Assembly (NCBI GenBank): GCA_051453625.1
Contig: JBOZIK010000001.1
Coordinates: 283,219,124 to 283,283,123, forward strand
Direction: 5' to 3'
Source of the DNA: Welwitschia mirabilis
Lineage: Eukaryota; Gnetophyta; Gnetopsida; Welwitschiales
DNA length: 64,000 bases
In this document: positions 1 through 11,978 of the stretch, in pieces
Numbering within the stretch: the stretch's first letter is position 1
How the letters are laid out: each line of letters starts with the position of its first letter
Made by a program: the position numbers and the translations under genes
The notes under the pieces: generated by a model
What the model saw: only the letters and a program-made list of their open reading frames with translations
Told to the model about the DNA's origin: nothing
Database searches by the model: none

Positions 1-900
1 AATATAGAACTTTCATGACATGGTAGCATTCCCACTATTATTTAGATGACCAAAGAATGATACCTAATTTTAGTCTATGTGCCAAACTTATCAAGCTTAT
101 GTAATATCTCATGCCCTTTCCATGCATCATTAGAATTTTAATTACATATATTAGATTTGCTATTTTTTAGTCTATTATTATAAATAATGTCACCTTTGCC
201 CTTGACTTTGATGATCTTTATTTCACTAAAAATTCTTGTAAGAGGAGATTGAAGGGCTGAAGGTTCATTTGTTAGTTGTAGAAAGGAGTTTTTCTTGGTT
301 TTTAGCTATGTCTCCTTCATTGATGTGCTACTACTTTATAACAATATGTTGTTTTAACCTTAAATAGAAATCTTCTTTTAGTTTTATTCATATTTATATT
401 CATGTCACTTATGGTTTATGTTGGTTATGATTTTATGATGATTTCATAATTGATATATGTGATGAAGGATAACCTTTATCAATATTGAAAATGTTAGTTT
501 AGGATCTTACACTGCATTACCTTTTATTTTTCCTAGATAATTATGGCATGTTTTTCATATTTTTATGAATGTACTTAATAACCTGGGTTGGTTTTGGTTA
601 GGGATAGTTTATTTGACCATTTTAGATTATGCAGAGCTAATTTTAGTGATAGAGATTTGGTAATGAGATAGATATTGCATTTAGTGTAGTTTCAATTTTC
701 ATTGCATAGTATACTTATTTTTTTACATTGTTTGTTTTTATTTTATTAAATTCTAAAATAGAAACATAAAAATGCATCATGAAAATTAATCCTTGAGCTT
801 CTTGCCTAGCAACTTCAATGGATTATGATATTTGGATCCACTCCCATCTATATTAGTATGTTGTATTTGTATATATATTTGTGATTAACAAGATTTGACT
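1..900. other. unassigned AT-rich sequence
   Basis: No reading frame or repeat with a recognisable relative was found on either strand. The stretch is T-rich on the plus strand, has no long open frame, and ends where Copia RT similarity begins. It occupies the place where the integrase of that Copia element would be expected, so the element is broken here by deletion or by an unrecognised insertion. Confidence 0.4.
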
Positions 901-904
901 AAGG

Positions 905-2080
905 ACATAAAATTTTCATAAATACACATTGCAACATCTTTAAGAAGAAGGATATATTGAATAACCAAATGGATTCATTAACTTACAAAAATCTAATTAT
1001 GTTTTCACATTAAAGAAGGCTCTTTATGATCTTAAACAAGCTCTAAAAACTTGATATGAAAAACTCTCAAGTATTTGATTGAAAATGGCTTTAAGAGAGG
1101 TACACTAGATGTGAAATTATTTGTTATAAAAAATGGTAAAGATATTATTATTATTTAAATTTTTATAGATGACATTATTTTTTATGCTACTAACACATCC
1201 TTATGCAAGAAATTTGATAAGATTATGTAGGATGAGTTTGAAAGGAGTCTTATGGAAGAAATAGACAATTTCTTAGGACTTCAAGTTATGCAACATAACT
1301 AAGGTACATTTATTTCAAGCTAAACATATTAAAAATTTACTAGTCAAATATGGTTTATAGGACTGCAAATAAAAGGATTCTCCCATAAATTAAAACATCA
1401 AACTAGACAAACATGAAAATGATAAGAAGGTGGATAAAAATCTATACAGAGGTATGATTGATAGTCTATTACATCTTATAGTTAGTTGACCTCATATTAT
1501 GATAAGTATAGGAATTTGTACATGTTATTAAATTGATCCCAAAGAATCACATCTTGTAGTTATCAAAATAATTTTTTTTTACTACTTAAAAGATACTACT
1601 AACTAGAGCCTTTAATACTTATATAACTCCTCACTTAATCTTGTAGTATATTATGATGAAAATTGGGTAGATTTTAAACATGATAGAAGAAGCACAAGTA
1701 AAATGTACTTTTTTCTTAGGTAATGCCTGATATCTTAGGGTAGTAAGAAGTAGAAATCAACTGCTTTAACTATAACTGAGGCCAAGTATACTGCTATAGA
1801 AATTTATTATGCACAACTTGTATAGATGAAGCAAATATTGAAATATTTTGATCTTTGCATGAAAAACATTCCTATTTACTAGATAATAAGAGTATCATAA
1901 ATATATCCAAAAATCCTATACAATACTCAAGAACTAATCATATTGAGATCCAATATTACTTTCTTAAAGAACATGTTTAGAATAGAGATATTATAGTGCA
2001 ATACATTAGTATGAATGATCAACATACAAATGTATTTATAAAACATGTAAGTACTACAAGATATGTAAAATCGTGTTGGA
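905..2080 (+). pseudogene. Copia reverse transcriptase and RNase H remnant
   Basis: This is the C-terminal part of a Ty1/Copia polyprotein, which copies element RNA into DNA. Seen in order: KALYDLKQAL (the usual KALYGLKQAP block) near 1015-1050; the RT active-site block as FIDDIIF at 1162-1182, with both aspartates kept; FLGLQV near 1271-1290; then RNase H with TEAKYTAIEI near 1775-1805, ISKNPIQYSRT near 1900-1935, and the terminal HIEIQYYFLKEHV near 1938-1980. Stops and frame changes occur throughout, many as TAA or TAG where the family has CAA or CAG. Protease, integrase and gag are absent upstream. With the polypurine tract at 2457 and the LTR at 2805 it forms the 3' half of one plus-strand element. 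The Copia assignment is secure; the Sirevirus lineage is inferred from the long 3' spacer and second polypurine tract. Confidence 0.9.
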
Positions 2081-2804
2081 ACTTGGGGATTGGGATTTTC
2101 TTAATTAGGTAAGTAACTAAATAATATCTTTTAATTTTTCAACTTCATATTATATTTATCTTATGAGTTTAATTATGATTAGATGGAGTTTGATGTAGTT
2201 AAAGTTAAAATTATGTGCTTGATATTTATCTTCTTAAAGTGGTATTATTATGCTTGTAGTAGTCGTAAACCCTTTTGAAATATCTAAATATTTCATTGCA
2301 AACATATTCATATTCGTCGATGTCTCTAAGAAATATGTCTTAGAAAGTATAAACTTCTTTATCTATACTATTGCTGAAAAATATTTTACAAAAGCAAGGA
2401 ACATATGCAAGAGGCACATCAGAATCTTGAATCTATATTCCTTTTTTATGATATCCAAAATGGGGGAGAATATTTGATCAATCAATAACTTTTAATTGGA
2501 TACATTTCTATAATAATTAATGCTCTAACTTTTGTGATATATTCTATTCTTTAATACATTTTACTTAATGAATTATCAATTATCTTTATGTCCTTGTTTG
2601 ATTACCAAATGATTCATCACAAGTCTTATCTATTTTATTTCTTCCAATAGGTATATTCACGTGATCTTATTTTCAAGTGGTAAGTGTCATAGTTCTCCAA
2701 TATCATTTTAAAATGGATTATGTATTATTATATAAAATATAAAATGTCTATTTTAGTTGTTTAGATGATTTTACATTAACATAATTTGCCAAATATTTTA
2801 ATGA
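2081..2804 (+). other. 3' untranslated interior of Copia element
   Basis: Non-coding stretch between RNase H and the LTR. It is alignable by eye to the complement of 6647-7160 in the minus-strand relative, notably around the GATATCCAAAA purine tract. No separate ORF was recognised; the 75-codon frame starting near 2250 is not conserved. Confidence 0.5.
2457..2470 (+). promoter_or_regulatory. internal polypurine tract of Copia element
   Basis: The purine run AAAATGGGGGAGAA lies 380 bases after RNase H and about 340 bases before the LTR. The minus-strand relative has the matching site (GATATCCAAAAAGGAAGAG, complement near 7118-7136) in the same context. A second tract normally abuts the LTR. 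More than one polypurine tract upstream of the 3' LTR is a described feature of Sireviruses. Confidence 0.6.
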
Positions 2805-4177
2805 TTATTAAAAAATCTAGTTTTGATGATTCCACTTATCAAATATTATGTAGACATATCATTATAGAAACATCAAACCTTGATAGGCACTAGACCATAA
2901 TAGATCTTCATAAGGAAACATTTCATAAAAAGGATCAAATGCTAAACTATCAAATCAATTGCTTAAATACATCCAAAAAATTGAAGATGTCTCAAGTGAA
3001 GATCTCTGGAAAACTAAAGACCTCTTAAATGTACTGGAATTTAAGTCATAAGCTAAAATATGACTACCATATTCAAGATGACTAAACTGAAAGTTGAAAC
3101 TAACATAGTTAAAGATGTTTACATGTTTGAAGACATATATACTAAGCTAAAATAGGTAATAGAGTTAATTTAATTTTTTATTAATATCTTATGTTTCAGA
3201 TGATCTATGAACTTATACATCACAAATTCATGATCAGAAAGGTCCAAAGTTATTATAGAGAAAGATTCATCAAAATCTAGGCAAGTTGACTAGAGACATC
3301 TAAAAAGTAAAGACATATGGAGTGAATACATTTATAAATTAAAAACATCTTGGACTAAAGTTCATGTCAATTAAAAATAAAGTTACATGCCCAAAGAATA
3401 AATTTTATCCATCCATTATATGATCATTATAGAATTAAATGACTAGCTTTCAAGATTAAATAACTAAATCTTCTTTAGCCCTATACAGCCTTGACATCAC
3501 AAATCTAAGAAGAACTTGTTGGTACTTCATTGAATTAAGAAAATACATAGATCTTCAAATGCATGAGTAAAGGGAACCTCTCATAAAGAAATCAAAGGAT
3601 TCATTAGCAAGAAGGTATCATTAATTTCATCTTTTGTTCTTGGATCTTCATTGTTGCATTCTTCATTCACACTCAAGACAATAAAAAAAACATCAAGAAT
3701 CTTAAATCTTCATCATAGATATTTCATTAAACTTTTGTTGTACTTTTATTTTTACTTTATGGACTATCTTATTATTTAATATTATTGTAAAGCTCATTCT
3801 TGAATATTAAACACATTCTAAGGCAACCATTATATGGGTATGCATTTGAGGTTATGCCTATGAGTACTTATTTATGACAAGGGTTATTGGTGAGATAGAA
3901 TACCTTTATTCCCTTAAAAAGGAGAGAGTGCCATCTTGTGAGAATACTCTTATTTGTTTTAAAGTTGGTGGTACACTAAAAAACCACTCTTTTCTTATAA
4001 GTTAAGAATATCCATAGGTATAAGAAGAAGCTACCCTTTGTGTCTGAATGTACCCAAGTTAGGAAACCACATTATCTTAGTAATGTATTATATTGTGTAT
4101 TTTCATTTTACTCTTTGATTTAAATTTTATTTGATGGAACTTATTTACCCCTCCCCTTTGAGTTTAAATAATTCTTA
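2805..4177 (+). repeat. Copia family 1 LTR, copy A
   Basis: Begins with the shared block ATCTAGTTTTGATGATTCCA, also seen (complemented) at the high-coordinate ends of the LTRs near 6640 and 48340. The body contains scattered AGATGTCT or AGACATCT motifs. The 3' part (3838-4177) carries the family R-U5 block: GGAGAGAGTGC, then AAGCTACCCT, ATGTACCCAAGTTAGGAAACC and ACCCCTCCCCTTTGAGTT. Length is about 1.37 kb. The exact first base is uncertain because a deletion seems to have removed the adjacent polypurine tract. Confidence 0.75.
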
Positions 4178-4281
4178 ATGTGTTTCTCTCTCTTGAATTT
4201 AAATATCTCAATTTAGATGATTAAATATTATTATACTAATGATATTTTTCAAGTTTTGAACATCATCAAAAAGGAGAATAT
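4178..4281 (+). other. short internal 3' remnant with polypurine tract
   Basis: About 100 bases separate the end of LTR copy A from the start of copy B. They end in TTTTGAACATCATCAAAAAG and the purine tract AAAAAGGAGAA at 4268-4278, the same context seen (complemented) next to the LTR at 6646-6680. This is the extreme 3' interior of a second element of the family; everything upstream of it is lost. Confidence 0.65.
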
Positions 4282-5258
4282 TATTGGTAAAAATTCAATT
4301 TTTATTATTCCACTTATCAAATATATTATGGTATTTTGTAGACAGGTTATATTATAGAAAACTAAATCATGAAAAACATCAATCCATATCAGAACTTAAA
4401 GATCATATCTTACAAAAAGTTAAACTCAAGTTTTACAAATGTTAAATCTTAACTAACTAAAGACATCTATAGAATTAAATATATTCATGAGAAAATATGT
4501 TTATAAATTTTAAGACATTTATAACAAAGACTTCTATAGCATCAATAACATTGATGCTAAAACAGAGTTCAATCACATGTGAAAGATGTCTACACTAATG
4601 AAGATGTCTATACAGAAGTAAGGATATAATATAAACAAAAGATGTCTACATAATTAAAGATATCAATATTTAACTAAAAGAGGTGATAAAGATAAAATAC
4701 ACTTTCATGAATTATCTACATCCTAAGAAATCAATTATGTTTTACATGTTAGATTCATAATCACAAAGGATCAAAGGAACTATAGTTTGATCTTCATCAA
4801 ATTCTAGGCACTTCAACCAAAAATGTCTCCCATGTTGAAGATGTCTGACTGATGGAAGATGTCTAAACCATCTTAAATAAATTTATGTTAAAAATTTTTA
4901 TGTGTCTAATGCTCATTCATTTCTATTCATTATATAGTGGTTACAAGTTTTAAACATCTATTTTCTTAAATCAAACAGCTAGAAGCACATTAAAAGATAT
5001 AAAGGTATAAAGGAATCATATGAAAAATAGATCTTATGCATGCATGAATGAATGGGCGAGTGGTTTTATTTATGAAGTTTTAAGCTATCTTTTATAAGAA
5101 ACTATAAAATAACTACATCATTCAATTATTGTCTTCTATCATATTGCACTACTCTAATCTTTAACACTCATCAATAACAATGACAAAGAAGAACTCAAGC
5201 ATTTTGTCAAAGATACATCATTCAGACTTGTTATTTTATTTGTTATCATTATCTATTG
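4282..5258 (+). repeat. Copia family 1 LTR, copy B, truncated
   Basis: Starts TATTGGTAAAAATTC directly after a polypurine tract and continues with TTATTCCACTTATCAAATAT as in copies A, C and D. AGATGTCT motifs recur at about 4575-4660 and 4825-4865. The R-U5 block with GGGGAAGAGAGTGC and TGTACCCAAG is missing: the copy stops where the inverted copy C begins near 5259. Confidence 0.7.
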
Positions 5259-6645
5259 TGATGATCATTAAACTTAAATGAAGGAGGTGAATGTGATCTA
5301 CCAAAAATAATTTCATTAAAAACAAATTTAAAAGTTATATAATGATTACATTGTTGAGATAACGTGGTTTCCCAACCTTAGTACATTCATACATATAGGG
5401 TAAATGAAAAACTCCTCATAAAGTAGCACTCTATTTCCCTCAAAGATAATCAATAACACAATACCGAAAAAATATTTACATAATAACAATCACAATTTGA
5501 GATATTTCTTACAAGATAGAACTATCTTCCTCTTAGGGAAACCTAATAATACAATAACATAATGTACTCACAAGAACTCAAAAAGTACACCTATACAAGG
5601 GTTACCTTATAATATGAAATCCTAGTAAGAAATCCTTATGTTTTAATAATAAAATAATGAATTATTTAAGAGTATTAAAGAATGTGATAGTCTAATAATA
5701 TAAATTTTAATAAATTATGACAAAAAATAAATCAACAAGCCTGAATGATGTGCCTTTAATAGAGAGCTTGAATTCCTTCTTATTGTCATTATGATAAGAG
5801 ATAACAAATGATGCAACATTTATAGGATTCTATGTACAAATGATATAGTCACTTCAAATTTACTTATAAATGATAGATTTATGCTTCATGATTAGATTCA
5901 ATTACTCATGTATTCATGTGTTCTTAATTATGTATTATTGAAGCATAAAAATGTTTTGTTACATTATGCCTTTATAACTTTTAAAGAGGTCCTAACTATT
6001 TTACCTAAGATATTAGTTGCTTGCAATATTTATTTTATTTGATATTACCCTTCATTAAAGATGTCTTAAAAATTTTAAGTATGTTTCATTAGTTAGACAT
6101 CTTTCACATGAAAGACCTCTTTAGTAAAAGTTCCCAAAAATGAATGAAACTTGCACTATATAATCTTTGACTCTTCATGATCATAAATCCATGATGCAAA
6201 TCTTGAAAGCTTTTATAGAATGTAAATTATTCATCAAAGTATAAATTTTACTTATTATATGTTCTAGTTAGTATAGACATCTTCAAATATTTAATCCTCT
6301 TTCATCTATGTCAAATCTATTTTTCAGTATAGTCATATTCATTGAAATAGTCTTTTTTTACTTGTTATTTTAAAACTATTTCATCATAAATGTCTTTAAA
6401 TATATAGACTTCTTTACCATATATCTCTTCAAGAGAATATACATCTTCCCCATAGATGTCTTTCATTTTGTAGATGTCTTCAATTAATTGATTAGGCATT
6501 TTCAATTTTGAGTTGAACTTTCCATGAGATTAGTTCTAACATGAACTTATGTTTTTCATAAACTAATTTTCTTCATATTAACCCATCTACACAACAATAT
6601 AATATATTTGATAAATAAACTCATCAAAGCTAGATTTCACCAACA
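5259..6645 (-). repeat. Copia family 1 LTR, copy C (3' LTR of a minus-strand element)
   Basis: On the minus strand it begins TGTTGGTGAAATCTAG at 6645 and ends near 5259 after the ATTCACCTCCTT terminal block. It contains AGATGTCT/AGACATCT motifs (for example 6060-6115 and 6455-6482) and the R-U5 block with two copies of a CCTC..AAGGTAGCAC-like segment between 5400 and 5560. A polypurine tract flanks its 6646 side, so this is the 3' LTR of a minus-strand element whose interior runs rightward. Length is about 1.39 kb. Order and spacing match copy D at 46854-48347. Confidence 0.8.
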
Positions 6646-6646
6646 A

Positions 6647-6660
6647 TCTCCTCCTTTTTG
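6647..6660 (-). promoter_or_regulatory. polypurine tract next to LTR copy C
   Basis: The complement reads CAAAAAGGAGGAGAT immediately before the LTR start TGTTGGTG. This is the site that primes plus-strand DNA synthesis in LTR retrotransposons, and it fixes both the orientation and the LTR boundary. Confidence 0.7.
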
Positions 6661-7229
6661 ATAATGTTCAAAATTTCAAAAATCTTATTAGTGGAGTCAC
6701 ATTAAATTAGGACATTAAAACTCAATGGAGAAAAGAACAAAAGATGTTTTTTAAAAAATATTAAAAAATACTAATTTTAACCACTTAAATAAACATGTGG
6801 AGTAGAGATTAGGAAAAGGCATATAAGCATTAGATATTTTTCTTTAGAAAAAGGTAGAACTAATCATGTAAATTAGTTAATAATAGTGTGCTAACAATAC
6901 ATAAGATTAGATCATGAAAATATCTTAATAGAAAAGATAACAATAATGTGCTAATAATAGTGGTAGAAATAATAAAAGGATGGTATGTACCAAAAATCAA
7001 GAGTGTTCATCAATCAATAATGTTATCACTTAGGGAATCTAATCTAGTAATCTTATAACCAAGTCCTCCATGAACAAATAGGATGTCCATGATGAAACTA
7101 ATTTGATATTGCTTCTCTTCCTTTTTGGATATCATATAAAAAGGAGCTAATCATTAAGTGCAAAGCCATTTGTATAGTGTATTCCTCCTTATTCTTCATT
7201 TTCATCATCATTGCTATCATGTGCAGTAG

Positions 7230-7993
7230 ACATTTAGATGGTATGTAGGTGATGGTATGTGAAACTTCCTAAAAGAGTACTAAGAAGTTTCACTTAGACT
7301 CTCATAGATCTATCTTCTCATACATGAGTATATCTGAGGAGTAATGGAAGTCCCAAAGAAGCTAGCTATGATGGTCTCTACAAAGGATGGTGGTGGTACT
7401 ATGATAAGTGGAGGAACATGAATAGGCTCTATGTAAAGTGGTGGTGAAGATGGCATATGAAGTAATGTTGAAGGACAAGGAGGTAATGGTGGCTACATAG
7501 GGTAATGAACAGGTAGCTTGTAATGTGGCCTATGGAAGATAAGGAGTTGAATGTTTGAGCTCTCTAATTCTATCTCTTACTATCCTTGTAATGGAATTAT
7601 AGCCTATTGCTTCCTCTAACTTGTGCCTATGTGGGAGCTTGTTACTTCTCCCATACCTCTTGAAGACTATAAAGAATCACTACCTATTACTCTTTCTAAG
7701 TCATATCCTATGCCCTGTGGATCTAAAGGTGCTTATTCTTCTAATTCATCATCTAAGTAAAAGTTCTCATAAATTCAAAAGATCCTACTAATTCTTTTCA
7801 TTTATTGGTTATGAACCTATGATTTTCCAATCTTAATAGATTATGGTTAATTTTTCCAACCATCTCTACAATTTATTTTAAACCCCTTGTAATAGATGAT
7901 GAACTATGAGAAGTTGTACAGTATGATCTCTAAAATTATGATTTTGATAATCTTCTACTTATTCCCTCACCTAGTGGCACTGGTACTCGCCAT
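7230..7993 (-). pseudogene. proline-rich ORF remnant 3' of Copia pol
   Basis: Read leftward from an ATG at 7993 (MASTSATR), this trace has several stops but keeps a clear low-complexity coding signal. Between about 7560 and 7330 the frame is rich in proline (PPLPPCPSTLLHMPSSPP, then VPPLIIVPPPS). It lies between RNase H (about 9960) and the 3' LTR (6645) of the minus-strand Copia, where Sireviruses often carry an extra, sometimes envelope-like, ORF. No transmembrane or fusion segment can be seen and no function is assigned. The link to RNase H crosses the 651-N gap, so element membership is inferred from position. Confidence 0.5.
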
Positions 7994-8605
7994 TTTTCCT
8001 TAAATTTAGCTAGAAATTTTTTTAGATAGATGAGGTTTGCCTACGATACTAATATGCAAATACTACTAATAATTAAGCTAATTAAATAAGGTCATCCAAG
8101 GTTTGAATCTTGTGAAAGAATGATATAAGATCCATGCACAAGATAAAGCCTAAATTAATCTATAAGCCTATGAGAAGACAATACAAAATAAAAGCCTATA
8201 TAAGGTTTTAGTAACTGTAACTACCATTCCTAATTAAAATGTTATAGAATATAATCAAACTAAGTATAAATGCATATAGAATTATGTTTTACATTCTATT
8301 TTTTCATAAAAATTCATCCTAAAATAAAATGTCACTCATAGATCTCCATGACACACTAATAGAGTGTAAAGTGAATATTTCTTTAAACAAATAAACATAC
8401 AACTGAGGAATCTTAGAATCAGTAATGATAAGAATTAAATTGGTAAAACTAGGAGTAATATGTAATGAAGTACCTCTAACGTATGTCTAAAAATCCCCTA
8501 TACTTTCATCAATCTCATGGATGTTGGCATAAAATTCTCTTACCACTAGGTTTGGAATACCCTAATCTAACTATAAAATCATATCCCATTTGATTGGAGA
8601 TAAGT

Positions 8606-9256
8606 NNNNNNNNNNNNNNNNNNNNNNNNNNNNNNNNNNNNNNNNNNNNNNNNNNNNNNNNNNNNNNNNNNNNNNNNNNNNNNNNNNNNNNNNNNNNNNN
8701 NNNNNNNNNNNNNNNNNNNNNNNNNNNNNNNNNNNNNNNNNNNNNNNNNNNNNNNNNNNNNNNNNNNNNNNNNNNNNNNNNNNNNNNNNNNNNNNNNNNN
8801 NNNNNNNNNNNNNNNNNNNNNNNNNNNNNNNNNNNNNNNNNNNNNNNNNNNNNNNNNNNNNNNNNNNNNNNNNNNNNNNNNNNNNNNNNNNNNNNNNNNN
8901 NNNNNNNNNNNNNNNNNNNNNNNNNNNNNNNNNNNNNNNNNNNNNNNNNNNNNNNNNNNNNNNNNNNNNNNNNNNNNNNNNNNNNNNNNNNNNNNNNNNN
9001 NNNNNNNNNNNNNNNNNNNNNNNNNNNNNNNNNNNNNNNNNNNNNNNNNNNNNNNNNNNNNNNNNNNNNNNNNNNNNNNNNNNNNNNNNNNNNNNNNNNN
9101 NNNNNNNNNNNNNNNNNNNNNNNNNNNNNNNNNNNNNNNNNNNNNNNNNNNNNNNNNNNNNNNNNNNNNNNNNNNNNNNNNNNNNNNNNNNNNNNNNNNN
9201 NNNNNNNNNNNNNNNNNNNNNNNNNNNNNNNNNNNNNNNNNNNNNNNNNNNNNNNN
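8606..9256. other. assembly gap (651 N)
   Basis: Run of N. Any open frame across this gap is an artefact of unknown codons. Confidence 0.99.
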
Positions 9257-9540
9257 TTTCATCTGATAGAAAGTAGTCACCCCCAAACAGGCTATGAATG
9301 TGAGTGACTAAACTACAAAAAAAAAAAAAAAAAAAAAAAAGATACCTATTTCTACTTGCTATGAATATGTCTACCAAATACAATATGTCTTTGCAAAGAA
9401 CTTTAAGAAAATTAGCCCTAAGAAGTTCTTTGAGATGGATACATATTAGGTGAAGAATTGAAAATGAGATATGATGGTCTTTTTTATAATTAAAAAGGGT
9501 TAGAACCCTAGTTTTTGACTTTTTTTTTTTTAATTTTTGC
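9257..9540. repeat. unassigned spacer with 24-A homopolymer
   Basis: Contains an uninterrupted run of 24 adenines at 9317-9340 and a T run near 9522-9532. The long A run could be the tail of a retroposed sequence whose body is hidden in the gap to the left, but no matching body or target duplication is visible. Confidence 0.5.
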
Positions 9541-9850
9541 ATTAGTACTTACAAGATGTCTACTTGATGAAAGATGTATACAACATGAAAAGTAGACATC
9601 TACTTCATGAAAGACATTTGCTATTAAAAATTTTACAAAGCATTTTCTATACTATAAAGATGACTATCAATTAAAAGATGTCTATTTTGATAATATTAAT
9701 AATTCTACCTGACCTTCAAAGATGTATATAACTTTAAATACATCTACTTCAAAGACGTCTACAAATTTGAAAATGTTTATTTGATAGATGTTTATAAAAT
9801 TAAAGACATCTACCCTGAAAAATCTAGAAACTTCAAAAACTTTTTGAATA
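9541..9850. repeat. AGATGTCT-rich segment related to Copia family 1 LTR
   Basis: Within 300 bases the motif AGATGTCT or its complement AGACATCT, or one-base variants, occurs about ten times (for example near 9556, 9592, 9656, 9750 and 9805). The density resembles the U3 part of family 1 LTRs, but the LTR end blocks are not seen, so this is either an LTR fragment or a related region inside the element. Confidence 0.55.
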
Positions 9851-9959
9851 ATATTAAGTTAATAATACTATTTCAAAAAAATATAGTAACACACATAGAA
9901 TTAAACTTTTTTAATAATCAACTATAATCTCAACACATCAAATGACATAAAGTGTAGTT

Positions 9960-11400
9960 GAGATTTAAATGATGTTATCTAATAACTTATTTGATTAGGT
10001 AAGGTCTTATCCCTAAGTTCCTATACAATTTTACAAATCTTTTAGTACTTAGATATTTTGTAAATATATCAACAAGTTGATTATCAATACTAACATATTA
10101 CATCATGATGTCCTTTTTTGAACATGCTCTCTGAGGAAGTGATATCTGATCTCAATGTTATTAATTTTTAAATGCTATATTTGATTCTTTAAGATGTTGA
10201 TGATACTCTATTATTATAATATGTGGAAATTATTTCCATGAAGATTCCAAAATATTTCAATGTTTGCTTCATTCATAGTATCTATACACAACTCCTTCCA
10301 ACGGTAATGTATTTAACCTTAGAAATTAATAGAGTAACTAAGTTTTTCTTTTTTCTACTGCAAGAAATCATACATTTCCTAAGTAAGAATTGGGTTTCAC
10401 TGATACTTCTTGTATCATCTTTATCTCATGCCCAATCTTTATCACAATACCTAACTAGATCAAGAAAAGAGTCCTTTGAATACTAAAGGTCCTAACTAGT
10501 AGTATCCTTTAAATAATAATTATTTTTTTTAATAGCTATAAGATGTAATTCTCTAGGATCACTCTAATAATGAGAACAAATTTCTACACTCAAAATCATA
10601 TCTAGTCTACTAGCTATAAGATACAATAAACTATTAATCATACCTTTATATATCTTTTAATCAAATTTCTTATCATTCTTATCTTTATCCAATTTTGGGA
10701 TTTGATTCATTAGGATATATTTGGCTTTGTAATCCTATAAACCATTTTTGAATATAAATTTTTTTATATATTTAGTTTATCAATTAAAAGTACCTTATTT
10801 ATGTTTTATAACTTAAAGCCCTAATAAGTTTCTCATTTATCTAATGAAACTTATTTTAACTTCTTGCATAATAATTTGTTAGTATCTCTAAAAATAATAT
10901 CATTTACATATATCTAAATAATATTAAAATCTGTATCATCTCTTTTAATAAATAAAGTAACATTTGATATACTTCTTTTAAAACTATTCTCAATAATATT
11001 ACCTAATAATTTTTCATACCAAGATCTAGGTTCTTGTTTAAGACCATAAAGAGCCTCCACAAATTTTTAAACATGATTTGATTTATGAGAATTTGTAAAA
11101 CCTTCTAGTTGCTCAACATATACTTTTCTTAAATAATTCCATTTAGAAAGAAAATTTTAACATCCATTTGGTAAAGTTTGAATTCTTTAATACAAGTAAA
11201 GGCTAGAAGAATTTTTATTGATTCCATATGTGCTACTAGTGCAAAGGTCTCTTTAAAGTCAATTCCTTCTTCTTAATTGTATCTTTTTGCTACTTATATT
11301 ACTTCATTTCTAATCAGATTACCATATTTACCTATTTTATTTCTAAAAACCCACTTAGTACTAATAATAGATGTAATGTTTCAAATTTACTATTTGTAAA
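9960..11400 (-). pseudogene. Copia RNase H and reverse transcriptase remnant
   Basis: On the minus strand, right to left: FKLYQMDVK and FLNG (RT start, about 11185-11130), the degraded KALYGLKQAP equivalent near 11040, the position of the active-site block near 10900 (now broken), then at the far end the RNase H tail IEIRYHFLREHVQK at about 10165-10115. Many stops and frame changes occur. Orientation and family fit LTR copy C at 5259-6645 and the gag-LTR at 45046-48347. Integrase and protease are not directly upstream, where other elements intervene. Confidence 0.85.
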
Positions 11401-11978
11401 GAAGTATGTTAAGGTAATAAATGAGCATGGTTAATGAGTTGTTATGAATGGGCATAACACAAATATATAAAGTTGTATCCTTTTATTAATGCTAGAAAAG
11501 CTTATGGTGTTAGATGAAGATGGATAGATTAGGTGGATGTAATCGATGTTAATCTTGGCTAATCCCCAAGGATTTCAAGAGGGAGATACAAGTTGTAGTC
11601 CATGTTTTTATCCTTGATCACTAGTCTAGTGCTATTTTTTAAATGATAGGAAATGTAATCCACTACTTCTAATAATAAAGTCCACCTTTTACTAATTTGT
11701 TCATTGTTATTATTATTATTCTTAGCACATTATTTATATGTTATATTTTATACAAAATAATGTAAAAATAGTAAAATAGAATATTAATTTAATATTAGAG
11801 CCAATAATAAGTAGTAAAATACTAAATTAAAGAAAATCAAGGAAGGAATCCAGTCTCATAATAAAAAAAAGCATAACATTACATAATAGGTAAAAATGAT
11901 AAATAGTATAAAAAAGATGTAGTACAGAAGGAAACAAAATGCTAGTAAATAGTACAAGGGGTGTGACATCTTAAATAT
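11401..11978. other. unassigned spacer
   Basis: No recognisable coding trace. AT-rich, with a short ATT microsatellite near 11706-11722. It separates the Copia RT remnant from the minus-strand ORF remnant that ends at 11979. Confidence 0.4.

Noticed and set aside
9317-9340. 24-A run as the tail of a retroposed gene
   Set aside because: No gene body or target duplication can be shown; the left side is hidden in a gap.
8571-9542. Long open frames across the N run at 8606-9256
   Set aside because: They consist almost wholly of unknown codons; Ns cannot produce stops.
10223-10486. 87-codon plus-strand ORF
   Set aside because: Lies antisense to the Copia RNase H remnant and has no family wording; a shadow.
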